This document shows, in pieces, positions 8,775 to 18,843 of a stretch of 54,337 nucleotides of DNA. The notes beneath the pieces are model-generated. The model was not told the DNA's origin and searched no databases. It worked only from the letters and a program-made list of their open reading frames with translations. This DNA is from Mesostigma viride (taxonomy: Eukaryota; Streptophyta; Mesostigmatophyceae; Mesostigmatales; Mesostigmataceae), in contig RPFO01000666.1 in the NCBI GenBank assembly GCA_009746045.1, positions 15,001-69,337 on the forward strand, read 5' to 3'. The translations under genes and the position numbers were made by a program. Each line of letters starts with the position of its first letter. Positions within the stretch are counted from its first letter, which is position 1.

Positions 8775-10235
8775 ATGACGGAGGGCTCGGTCGTGCTATA
8801 CTGGCATCCCACGTGCCAAATGCTCTGCAACACCGACGTCCCCTGGCCCCCCATGTTGGTGGGGGTGGTGAAGAAGGTAGAGCAGCCTGCCGATGAGGGG
8901 GGCAGCGAGCCTCACCTGGTCCTCTCTGTATACCGTGCCAGGAGCATGACCGATGCTTGGCATCAGTGGGACCCGAACAGCGCCACATGGCCTCTGCCGA
9001 GCAAGTCGTCCGCAAACTCCCACACAGTCACCATCGCAGCATCCGAGGTCATCCTCACCTATTGGATCCCGGCGAAGAAGCCCACCTCGCGCCACTTGGT
9101 GTCTTTGGATGCCAAGAAAAAGCTGTCTGCTGCGTGCCTGACCGCGCTCAAGCAGGTGCCAAGGGACGCAGGTCACCCGACGGTTGACTGGCAACTAGCT
9201 TCAACTCCCAAGGGTGTGGTGCACATGGCTGAACGTTGCTGGCAAACGATCTTGGAGCAGGTGATGGGTGGCAAGCTCTGCCTGGTAGGACAACTTGTGT
9301 GCAGCTATGAGATTGTGCACGAGTCCGTCGGCGGCCGCACAGTGAACCGTCCTAGAAGATTCCATGGTCAAGTGGCAGCTGTGGACACGGAACATGGCAA
9401 GGTGGCTATGTTTTGGGGTGCTCAATGGGAAGAGCTGGCGGTGACGTGTGTGGACCTCCCAGAATTGGGGAAGAAAATCTGTGGATGCCCCGGTGTGTCG
9501 GTCCCTCCTCTGCAAGCGTCTGAGATCGCCGTTGCCGAGTCCCGCTTACGTGCGGAGGTGCACGCTGCGCTGACCAGCGCAACTGCGCGCAGCTCGCCTG
9601 AGGCAGCGCGCGGCACGGCCGACACAACTAAGCGCAAGCCGCCTGCGCCTGCAGCAACCAGCACAGCCACGCGCAACCCACGTGCGGTGGCGACCAACTT
9701 GCGCGCAGCAGTGCGCGCCCTGAATGATAAGGCTGCAAGTGACTTGCGTGCGCCCGCGCGTGCGGCCACCGGCGCGGCTGCACCTGCCAACTCGCCTGCG
9801 CCTGCACTCACGACCACCGGCGCGGCTGCACCTAGCAAGTCGCCTACGCCCGCGCGCGCGGCAGCCGGCGTGGCTGCACCTGCCAACTCGCCTGCGCCTG
9901 CACTCACGACCACCGGCGCGGCTGCACCTAGCAAGTCGCCTACGCCCGCGCCTGCGGCCCCCGGCGCGGCTGCACCTGCCAACTCGCCTGCGCCCGCGCC
10001 TGCGGCCACCGGCGTGGCTGCACCTGCCAACTCGCCTACGCCCGCGCCTGCGGCCACCGGCGCGGCTGCACCTGCCAACTCGCCTGCGCCTGCGCGCGCG
10101 GCAGCACCTGCCAACTCGCCTGCGCCTGCGCGCGCGGCCACCGGTGTGGCTGCACCTGCCAACTCGCTTGCGCCTGCGCGCGCGGCAGCACCTCATCAAG
10201 TTTCGTTTAAGTGGCCAGCCGGAGCGGCTGCTTAG
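8775..10235 (+). CDS. Ala/Pro-repeat protein, 5' part (unrecognised N-terminal domain)
   Basis: Unrecognised protein. The frame is open from an ATG at 8676, but that ATG overlaps the TATA box, so the ATG at 8775 (MTEGSVVLYWHP) is preferred. A different frame starting at 8705 encodes MAEHVEWDGG and SDSDDDDDF, so a one-base frame change near 8780 could add an acidic N-terminus. The first 270 residues are strand-rich and Trp-containing (VVLYWHP, VGVVKKVE, LVLSVYRA, VILTYW), loosely like a Tudor, chromo or BAH-type reader. That is a weak analogy, not a recognised family. From about residue 280 the protein becomes Ala/Pro/Thr-rich. The true continuation is at 10982: the last 14 codons before the stop at 10235 come from an inserted element (10194-10981). 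Confidence 0.55.
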   Translation: MTEGSVVLYWHPTCQMLCNTDVPWPPMLVGVVKKVEQPADEGGSEPHLVLSVYRARSMTDAWHQWDPNSATWPLPSKSSANSHTVTIAASEVILTYWIPAKKPTSRHLVSLDAKKKLSAACLTALKQVPRDAGHPTVDWQLASTPKGVVHMAERCWQTILEQVMGGKLCLVGQLVCSYEIVHESVGGRTVNRPRRFHGQVAAVDTEHGKVAMFWGAQWEELAVTCVDLPELGKKICGCPGVSVPPLQASEIAVAESRLRAEVHAALTSATARSSPEAARGTADTTKRKPPAPAATSTATRNPRAVATNLRAAVRALNDKAASDLRAPARAATGAAAPANSPAPALTTTGAAAPSKSPTPARAAAGVAAPANSPAPALTTTGAAAPSKSPTPAPAAPGAAAPANSPAPAPAATGVAAPANSPTPAPAATGAAAPANSPAPARAAAPANSPAPARAATGVAAPANSLAPARAAAPHQVSFKWPAGAAA

Positions 10236-10981
10236 GTTTTAGCGGACAAGTGTTCGAAGCGCGTCATTGGTGAATTACTTGGGAACTTGGGTTTCCCCGC
10301 GAAACTCCAACCGCACGTTCAGATTTCCAAATCTCAAGTAAAGTTCAGCGCAACTTTCTGAACGGGGGCAGTTGACGAGCAGCATTCCTCCGGACGAATG
10401 AATTGCGTTCCATACTTGCGCAAAATTTTGAAAGGTAGCTTGCGTGCAGCCCTACTAAAATTTGCGCGGACGTTCAGATTTCCAAATCTCGGGTAAATTT
10501 CGGCAGAACTTTCTGAACGGGGGTAGTTGGCGGGCAGCGTTCCTCCAGACGAATGAAATGCGTTCCATACTAGCGCAAAATTTTGAAAGGTAGCTTGCGT
10601 GCAGCCCTACTAAAATTTGCGCGAAGTGTGGGACTGAAAATTCGTAACGGAAACTTTTTGGTAGTTGCCGTCACTTCCTTTTGTGCAAACGTGTGGGAAT
10701 GAAAATTCGTAACGGAAACTTTTTGGTAGTTGCCGTCACTTCATTTTGCGCGAGTGTTGGGCTGAAAATTCGTAACGGAAACTTTTTGGTAGTTGGCGTC
10801 ACTTCCTTTGGTTCGACTGAAAATTCGCTGAAATTCGCTGAATTCGTACCGTAGCCTAATTTTTAGTACCTCGAAGTGACGGGGCATGGCCTAAAAATTT
10901 GCCCACAAGTACACTTGGCAGCGCGCTCACTGGGAAAAATTGTACAGCCGCTCCGGCGGGCCACTTGAACGAATTGTAATG
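10194..10981. mobile_element. 788-bp inverted-repeat non-autonomous element inside the Ala/Pro-repeat gene
   Basis: The left end (CATCA, then GTTTCGTTTAAGTGG and GCCGGAGCGGCTG) matches the reverse complement of the right end (CATTACAATTCGTTCAAGTGG and GCCGGAGCGGCTG) over about 36 bp with a few mismatches. Removing 10194-10981 joins codon CCT to GCC-AAC-TCG, which restores the A-P-A-N-S repeat in frame. No target duplication is visible. It holds two 155-bp direct repeats (10316-10470, 10471-10625) and three copies of a 63-65 bp motif starting GAAAATTCGTAACGG (10636, 10701, 10764). It has no coding capacity and no GT-AG ends, so it is not a simple intron. Confidence 0.7.
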
Positions 10982-12985
10982 GCCAACTCGCCTGCGCCTG
11001 CGCGCGCGGCCACCTGCGCGGCTGCACCTGCCAACTCGCTTGCGCCTGCGCGCGCGGCAGCACCTGCCAACTCGCCTGCGCCTGCGCGCGCGGCCACCTG
11101 CGCGGCTGCACCTGCCAACTCGCCTACGCCCGCGCCTGCGGCCACCGGCGCGGCTGCACCTGCCAACTCGCTTGCGCCTGCGCGCGCGGCAGCACCTGCC
11201 AACTGGCCTGCGCCTGCGCGCGCGGCAGCACCTGCCAACTCGCTTGCGCCTGCGCGCGCGGCAGCACCTGCCGACTCGCCTGCGCCTGCGCGCGCGGCCA
11301 CCGGCGTGGCTGCACCTGCCAACTCGCCTACGCCCGCGCCTGCGGCCACCGGCGTGGCTGCACCTGCCAACTCGCCTACGCCCGCGCCTGTGGCCACCGG
11401 CGCGGCTGCACCTGCCAACTCGCTTGCGCCTGCGCGCGCGGCAGCACCTGCCAACTCGCCTGCGCCTGCGCGCGCGGCCACTGGCGTGGCTGCACCTGCC
11501 AACTTGCCTACGCCCGCGCCTGCGGCCACCGGCGCGGCTGCACCTGCCAACTCGCTTGCGCCTGCGCGCGCGGCATCACCTGCCAACTCGCCTGCGCCTG
11601 CGCGCGCGGCCACCGGCGTGGCTGCACCTGCCAACTCGCCTACGCCCGCGCCTGCGGCCACCGGCGCGGCTGCACCTGCCAACTCGCTTGCGCCTGCGCG
11701 CGCGGCAGCACCTGCCAACTCGCCTGCGCCTGCGCGCGCGGCAGCACCTGCCAACTCGCTTGCGCCTGCGCGCGCGGCAGCACCTGCCGACTCGCCTGCG
11801 CCTGCGCGCGCGGCCACCGGCGTGGCTGCACCTGCCAACTCGCCTACGCCCGCGCCTGCGGCCACCGGCGTGGCTGCACCTGCCAACTCGCCTACGCCCG
11901 CGCCTGTGGCCACCGGCGCGGCTGCACCTGCCAACTCGCTTGCGCCTGCGCGCGCGGCAGCACCTGCCAACTCGCCTGCGCCTGCGCGCGCGGCCACTGG
12001 CGTGGCTGCACCTGCCAACTTGCCTACGCCCGCGCCTGCGGCCACCGGCGCGGCTGCACCTGCCAACTCGCTTGCGCCTGCGCGCGCGGCATCACCTGCC
12101 AACTCGCCTGCGCCTGCGCGCGCGGCCACCGGCGTGGCTGCACCTGCCAACTCGCCTACGCCCGCGCCTGCGGCCACCGGCGCGGCTGCACCTGCCAACT
12201 CGCTTGCGCCTGCGCGCGCGGCAGCACCTGCCAACTCGCCTGCGCCTGCGCGCGCGGCCACCTGCGCGGCTGCACCTGCCAACTCGCTTGCGCCTGCGCG
12301 CGCGGCAGCACCTGCCAACTCGCCTGCGCCTGCGCGCGCGGCCACCGGCGTGGCTGCACCTGCCAACTCGCCTACGCCCGCGCCTGCGGCCACCGGCGCG
12401 GCTGCACCTGCCAACTTGCTTGCGCCTGCGCGCGCGGCAGCACCTGCCAACTCGCCTGCGCCTGCGCGCGCGGCCACCGGCGTGGCTGCACCTGCCAACT
12501 CGCCTACGCCCGCGCCTGCGGCCACCGGCGCGGCTGCACCTGCCAACTCGCTTGCGCCTGCGCGCGCGGCAGCACCTGCCAACTCGCCTGCGCCTGCGCG
12601 CGCGGCCACCTGCGCGGCTGCACCTGCCAACTCGCTTGCGCCTGCGCGCGCGGCAGCACCTGCCAACTCGCCTGCGCCTGCGCGCGCGGCCACCGGCGTG
12701 GCTGCACCTGCCAACTCGCCTACGCCCGCGCCTGCGGCCACCGGCGCGGCTGCACCTGCCAACTTGCTTGCGCCTGCGCGCGCGGCAGCACCTGCCAACT
12801 CGCCTGCGCCTGCGCGCGCGGCCACCTGCGCGGCTGCACCTCCCGACTCGCCTGCGCCTGCGCGCGCGGCAGCCGGCGCGGCTGAAGAAGATATGTTGTC
12901 TGATTCCCGTCGTCGCCGGGCACACCGTTACATAGTGTGTCCGGACAGTGATAGCGATGGAGCCCCGGAGGCTATGGAAACATGA
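10982..12985 (+). CDS. Ala/Pro-repeat protein, 3' part
   Basis: Continuation in the same reading frame as 8775-10193 once the 788-bp element is removed. The frame is open from 10940. About 620 residues are imperfect repeats of APANSPAPARAATG-type modules. Larger blocks are duplicated too: 11124-11315 recurs at 11640-11831 (516 bp apart) and 12156-12359 at 12504-12707 (348 bp apart), both distances divisible by three. The C-terminus leaves the repeat and ends with SRRRRAHRY and an acidic PDSDSDGAPEAMET tail. Repeats of this composition are expected to be disordered, perhaps extended linkers or, with hydroxyproline modification, glycoprotein-like. The basic plus acidic tail is more like a nuclear protein. 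Function unknown. Highly GC-biased third positions. Confidence 0.5.
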   Translation, partial: ANSPAPARAATCAAAPANSLAPARAAAPANSPAPARAATCAAAPANSPTPAPAATGAAAPANSLAPARAAAPANWPAPARAAAPANSLAPARAAAPADSPAPARAATGVAAPANSPTPAPAATGVAAPANSPTPAPVATGAAAPANSLAPARAAAPANSPAPARAATGVAAPANLPTPAPAATGAAAPANSLAPARAASPANSPAPARAATGVAAPANSPTPAPAATGAAAPANSLAPARAAAPANSPAPARAAAPANSLAPARAAAPADSPAPARAATGVAAPANSPTPAPAATGVAAPANSPTPAPVATGAAAPANSLAPARAAAPANSPAPARAATGVAAPANLPTPAPAATGAAAPANSLAPARAASPANSPAPARAATGVAAPANSPTPAPAATGAAAPANSLAPARAAAPANSPAPARAATCAAAPANSLAPARAAAPANSPAPARAATGVAAPANSPTPAPAATGAAAPANLLAPARAAAPANSPAPARAATGVAAPANSPTPAPAATGAAAPANSLAPARAAAPANSPAPARAATCAAAPANSLAPARAAAPANSPAPARAATGVAAPANSPTPAPAATGAAAPANLLAPARAAAPANSPAPARAATCAAAPPDSPAPARAAAGAAEEDMLSDSRRRRAHRYIVCPDSDSDGAPEAMET

Positions 12986-13740
12986 AGTCGCGGTTGCTAC
13001 CATTGTTGCTACCAATGATTGCTATGTGTGCACCATGGCTGCCAACATTGCTGCTTCCTTTGCTGCTTCTCCGCTGATATGCCGTGCTTTTGATTCACTC
13101 TCTGCCATGCATGCCAGTATAGTGCTGCCACCATTGTCATGATGTAACTTGTCAACACCAATGCATGTTCTGATTCTGATGTGATTGATTATATTCCTGG
13201 CCTGCATGAGTCTGTTGAGGTTGTTTGTCGCTGCTGCGGCTGCTATGACCATTACTAGTGTGCTCATGTGAGTTTTTTGCCATGTCCATTTGCGCAGTCA
13301 TGGAGCATTTCAAGGTTTGCCCGAGATTTACGAGACCCAAGTGTCAGTCATTTTCCGCGAAGCCGCGATATAATCCCTGACAGAAACTGGCAAAAACCAC
13401 ATGGAACATATGCAGAATCCTCCTTGATAATGTCTCATGTAGTAGATACATTCCAGCCTTTGCAATTACAATCACGTCACTAAATTTTTAAGTATGCAAA
13501 ATTACAAGCTGTGAGTGCAATTGTCTCTACTCATCATAAGATACCAGCTTGACAATCATGAATGCCCATTTGGTTACAGCATATAAGGCAACTTGTCATT
13601 ATATAACACAATTATTGACTTGAAACTCCTCGACCAATGCAAAAATTTGCCCAAACCTTCTATCAAACTATTTTGGGAAGTCCACAGCATCCAAAAAACA
13701 CATTTTTCAAATTTTCATTTAGGACAGACCTGCAGCCTCC
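12986..13740. other. 3' flank of the Ala/Pro gene, no further gene
   Basis: The sequence shifts from GC-rich to AT-rich. No gene is recognised. Near the right end (about 13716) it holds the direct copy of the subterminal CATTTAGGACAG motif seen at 3222. Confidence 0.5.
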
Positions 13741-13770
13741 CAAATCTGTCCTAACCCAAACAAACCACCC
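13741..13770 (-). repeat. Right terminal inverted repeat of the 10.58-kb element
   Basis: Exact reverse complement of 3192-3221, immediately followed by TGA (13771-13773), the duplicated target. Confidence 0.93.
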
Positions 13771-16700
13771 TGAATCCTCATCATTAATTACATACATGCC
13801 ATCCATGTACGTACACGGGCCATGATGACACCATGGGAGCCTGAATCCTCATCATTTACTATTCCTTGACATCCATGTACGTAGGCCAGCCATGGAGACA
13901 CCATGGGAGCCTGAATCCTCCTCATTAATTACATAAATGCCAACCATGTACGTAGACAAGCCATGATGACACCATGGGAGCCTGAATCCTCATCATTTAC
14001 TATTCCTTGACATCCATGTACGTAGACGGGCCATGATGACACCATGGGAGCCTGAATCCTCATCATTAATTACATAAATGCCATTCATGTACGTAGACGG
14101 GCCATGATGACACCATGGGAGCCTGAATCCTCATCATTAATTACATACATGCCATCCATGTACGTAGGCCATGCAGCCATGATTACACCATGGGAGCCTA
14201 AATCCTCCTCATTAATTACATAAATGCCAACCATGTACGTAGACGGGCCATGATGACACCATGGGAGCCTGAATCCTCATCATTTTTTTTTTCTTTGACA
14301 TCCATGTACGTAGGCCAGCCATGATGACACCATGGGAGCCTGAATCCTCGTCATTTTTTTTTCTTTGACATCCATGTACGTAGACGGGCCATGATGACAC
14401 CATGGGAGCCTTGAATCCTCATCATTAATTACATACATGCCATCCATGTACGTAGGCCAGCCATGATGACACCATGGGAGCCTAAATCCTCCTCATTAAT
14501 TACATAAATGCCAACCATGTACATAGGCCAGCCATGGAGAGTCACACCATGGGAGCCTGAATCCTCCTCATTAATTACATACATGCCAACCATGTACGTA
14601 GACAAGCCATGATGACACCATGGGAGCCTGAATCCTCATCATTTACTTTTCCTTGACATCCATGTACGTAGACGGGCCATGATGACACCATGGGAGCCTG
14701 AATCCTCATCATTAATAACATAAATGCCATCCATGTACGTAGGCCAGCCATGATGACACCATGGGAGCCTAAATCCTCCTCATTAATTACATAAATGCCA
14801 ACCATGTACGTAGACAAGCCATGATGACACCATGGGAGCCTGAATCCTAATCATTAATTACATACATGCCATCCATGTACGTACACGGGCCATGATGACA
14901 CCATGGGAGCCTAAATCCTCCTCATTTTTTTTTTCTTTGACATCCATGTACGTAGACGGGCCATGATGACACCATGGGAGCCTGAATCCTCATCATTAAT
15001 TACATAAATGACATCCATGTACGTAGACAAGCCATGATGACACCAATGGAGCCTGAATCCTCATCATTAATTACATAAATGCCATCCATGTACGTACACA
15101 GGCGATGATGACACCATGGGAGCCTAAATCCTCCTCATGAATTACATAAATGCCAACCATGTACATAGGCCAGCCATGGAGAGTCACACCATGGGAGCCT
15201 GAATCCTCCTCATTAATTACATACATGCCAACCATGTACGTAGACAAGCCATGATGACACCATGGGAGCCTGAATCCTCATCATTTACTATTCCTTGACA
15301 TCCATGTACGTAGGCCAGCCATGGAGACACCATGGGAGCCTGAATCCTCCTCATTAATTACATAAATGCCAACCATGTACGTAGACAAGCCATGATGACA
15401 CCATGGGAGCCTGAATCCTCATCATTTACTATTCCTTGACATCCATGTACGTAGACGGGCCATGATGACACCATGGGAGCCTGAATCCTCATCATTAATT
15501 ACATAAATGCCATTCATGTACGTAGACGGGCCATGATGACACCATGGGAGCCTGAATCCTCATCATTAATTACATACATGCCATCCATGTACGTAGGCCA
15601 TGCAGCCATGATGACACCATGGGAGCCTAAATCCTCCTCATTAATTACATAAATGCCAACCATGTACGTAGACGGGCCATGATGACACCATGGGAGCCTG
15701 AATCCTCATCATTTTTTTTTTCTTTGACATCCATGTACGTAGGCCAGCCATGATGACACCATGGGAGCCTGAATCCTCGTCATTTTTTTTTCTTTGACAT
15801 CCATGTACGTAGACGGGCCATGATGACACCATGGGAGCCTTGAATCCTCATCATTAATTACATACATGCCATCCATGTACGTAGGCCAGCCATGATGACA
15901 CCATGGGAGCCTAAATCCTCCTCATTAATTACATAAATGCCAACCATGTACATAGGCCAGCCATGGAGAGTCACACCATGGGAGCCTGAATCCTCCTCAT
16001 TAATTACATACATGCCAACCATGTACGTAGACAAGCCATGATGACACCATGGGAGCCTGAATCCTCATCATTTACTTTTCCTTGACATCCATGTACGTAG
16101 ACGGGCCATGATGACACCATGGGAGCCTGAATCCTCATCATTAATAACATAAATGCCATCCATGTACGTAGGCCAGCCATGATGACACCATGGGAGCCTA
16201 AATCCTCCTCATTAATTACATAAATGCCAACCATGTACGTAGACAAGCCATGATGACACCATGGGAGCCTGAATCCTAATCATTAATTACATACATGCCA
16301 TCCATGTACGTACACGGGCCATGATGACACCATGGGAGCCTAAATCCTCCTCATTTTTTTTTTCTTTGACATCCATGTACGTAGACGGGCCATGATGACA
16401 CCATGGGAGCCTGAATCCTCATCATTAATTACATAAATGACATCCATGTACGTAGACAAGCCATGATGACACCAATGGAGCCTGAATCCTCATCATTAAT
16501 TACATAAATGCCATCCATGTACGTACACAGGCGATGATGACACCATGGGAGCCTAAATCCTCCTCATGAATTACATAAATGCCAACCATGTACATAGGCC
16601 AGCCATGGAGAGTCACACCATGGGAGCCTGAATCCTCCTCATTAATTACATACATGCCAACCATGTACGTAGACAAGCCATGATGACACCATGGGAGCCT

Positions 16701-17490
16701 GAATCCTCATCATTTACTTTTCCTTGACATCCATGTACGTAGACGGGCCATGATGACACCATGGGAGCCTGAATCCTCATCATTAATAACATAAATGCCA
16801 TCCATGTACGTAGGCCAGCCATGATGACACCATGGGAGCCTGAATCCTCATCATTTACTATTCCTTGACATCCATGTACGTAGGCCAGCCATGGAGACAC
16901 CATGGGAGCCTGAATCCTCCTCATTAATTACATAAATGCCAACCATGTACGTAGACAAGCCATGATGACACCATGGGAGCCTGAATCCTAATCATTTACT
17001 ATTCCTTGACATCCATGTACGTAGACGGGCCATGATGACACCATGGGAGCCTGAATCCTCATCATTTACTATTCCTTGACATCCATGTACGTAGGCCAGC
17101 CATGGAGACACCATGGGAGCCTGAATCCTCATCATTAATTACATACTTGCCATTCATGTACGTAGACAAGCCATGATGACACCATGGGAGCCTGAATCCT
17201 CATCATTTACTATTCCTTGACATCCATGTACGTAGGCCAGCCATGGAGACACCATGGGAGCCTGAATCCTCCTCATTAATTACATAAATGCCAACCATGT
17301 ACGTAGACAAGCCATGATGACACCATGGGAGCCTGAATCCTCATCATTTACTATTCCTTGACATCCATGTACGTAGACGGGCCATGATGACACCATGGGA
17401 GCCTGAATCCTCATCATTAATAACATAAATGCCATCCATGTACGTAGGCCAGCCATGATGACACCATGGGAGCCTGAATCCTCATCATTT
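13771..17490 (-). repeat. 71-bp satellite array, reverse orientation
   Basis: About 52 monomers. Two alternating tails occur (ATTAATTACATAAATGCC and ATTTACTATTCCTTGACATC or poly-T variants). A 1,429-bp higher-order period is visible: rare variants such as GGCCATGCAGCCATG at about 14166 recur at about 15595, and GTACACAGGCGATGATG recurs likewise. Short frames in it are repeat artefacts. Confidence 0.95.
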
Positions 17491-17583
17491 ACGCCGGTGG
17501 CCGCAGGCGCGGGCGTAGGCGAGTTGGCAGGTGCAGCCACGCCGGCTGCCGCGCCCGCAGGCGCAGGCGAGTCGGCAGGTGCA
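17491..17583 (-). repeat. 93-bp fragment of the Ala/Pro-repeat gene at the satellite inversion point
   Basis: Reverse complement of the coding repeat in 9.7-12.9 kb: it reads A-P-A-D-S-P-A-P-A-G then G-V-A-A-P-A-N-S on the minus strand. On its left the satellite is in reverse orientation and on its right in forward orientation, so the fragment marks the exact switch. Confidence 0.85.
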
Positions 17584-18566
17584 TGATGAGGATTCAGGCT
17601 CCCATGGTGTCTCCATGGCCCGTCTACGTACATGAATGGCAAGTATGTAATTAATGATGAGGATTCAGGCTCCCATGGTGTCATCATGGCTGGCCTACGT
17701 ACATGAATGGCATTTATGTAATTAATGATGAGGATTCAGGCTCCCATGGGGTCATCATGGCCCGTCTACGTACATGGATGGCATTTTTGTATATAATGAT
17801 GAGGATTCAGGCTCCCATGGTGTCATCATGGCTTGTCTACGTACATGGATGGCATTTATGTAATTAATGATGAGGATTCAGGCTCCCATGGTGTCTCCAT
17901 GGCCCGTCTACGTACATGAATGGCAAGTATGTAATTAATGAGGAGGATTCAGGCTCCCATGGTGTCATCATGGCCCGTGTACGTACATGGATGGCATGTA
18001 TGTAGTTAATGATGAGGATTCAGGCTCCCATGGTGTCATCATGGCTGGCCTACGTACATGGTTGGCATTTATGTAATTAATGATGAGGATTCAGGCTCCC
18101 ATGGGGTCATCATGGCCCGTCTACGTACATGGATGGCATTTTTGTATATAATGATGAGGATTCAGGCTCCCATGGTGTCATCATGGCTTGTCTACGTACA
18201 TGGATGGCATTTATGTAATTAATGATGAGGATTCAGGCTCCCATGGTGTCATCATGGCTGGCCTACGTACATGATGGCATTTATGTAATTAATGATGAGG
18301 ATTCAGGCTCCCATGGGTCATCATGGCCCGTCTACGTACATGGATGGCATTTTGTATATAATGATGAGGATTCAGGCTCCCATGGTGTCATCATGGCTTG
18401 TCTACGTACATGGATGGCATTTATGTAATTAATGATGAGGATTCAGGCTCCCATGGTGTCTCCATGGCCCGTCTACGTACATGAATGGCAAGTATGTAAT
18501 TAATGAGGAGGATTCAGGCTCCCATGGTGTCATCATGGCCCGTGTACGTACATGGATGGCATGTAT
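17584..18566 (+). repeat. 71-bp satellite array, forward orientation
   Basis: About 14 monomers in the opposite orientation to 13771-17490, ending at an ATGTAT (18561-18566) where retroelement copy 1 begins. Confidence 0.95.
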
Positions 18567-18774
18567 TTGGTGAGCTATGCTCATTTTATCTATGACTAAC
18601 CTGCTGAGCGGAGAATGCAACGCCGTATAGCACCAAAAGAAAAAATAATTTTAGAAAAAATATTTTTTGTGCTGGCACCCGTACCCCAGCCACCCAGGTA
18701 GGGGTTGGCTGGAGAGGTGGTTGCTATAAAGGGTGGGCTTCCATTCTAGGGAAGCAGGTTGTTTTCTTTTGCCT
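18567..18774 (+). repeat. A1 split direct repeat of copy 1
   Basis: Starts TTGGTGAGCTATGCTC and ends TTTTGCCT. The same 208-bp segment begins copies 2 and 3 and recurs as A2 at 39394-39601. It contains the element's TATA box. Confidence 0.85.
18725..18730 (+). promoter_or_regulatory. TATAAA box in A1 (copy 1)
   Basis: TATAAAGGG lies 119 bp upstream of the ORF1 ATG at 18844. It is conserved in copy 2 (24120-24125), copy 3 (29513-29518) and A2 (39553-39558), so it probably drives the genomic transcript. Confidence 0.55.
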
Positions 18775-18843
18775 GAGAACCTCACGTGACCACAACACAA
18801 AAAAACAAAACGCAAGATAACACATCAAGCAGTATAACCTACC

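Larger units (their letters stand above)
3192..13770. mobile_element. 10.58-kb inverted-repeat DNA element with two divergent genes and TGA target duplication
   Basis: The first 30 bases (beginning GGGTGGTTTGTTTGGGTTAG) are the exact reverse complement of the last 30 (13741-13770). The satellite trinucleotide TGA is present on both sides (3189-3191 and 13771-13773). Joining the flanks restores one normal monomer. Inside lie a minus-strand gene (4358-7367), a hairpin cluster (7568-8260), a plus-strand gene (8.7-12.99 kb), and several minisatellites. A 3-bp duplication is known for CACTA and PIF/Harbinger families, but these ends do not begin CACTA and the duplicated site is not TWA. No DDE transposase, integrase or helicase signature was recognised, so the element is non-autonomous, or it uses an unfamiliar enzyme, or it was mobilised by another element. 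Confidence 0.85.

Noticed and set aside
10927-13015. Long minus-strand frames and the second plus-strand frame across the Ala/Pro repeat
   Set aside because: Shadows of a GC-rich repeat. The chosen plus frame is the one shared with the unique N-terminal domain and the acidic C-terminus.
13771-18620. Many 60-135 codon frames in the satellite
   Set aside because: They recur with the monomer and higher-order period on both strands, and start and stop at variant monomers.
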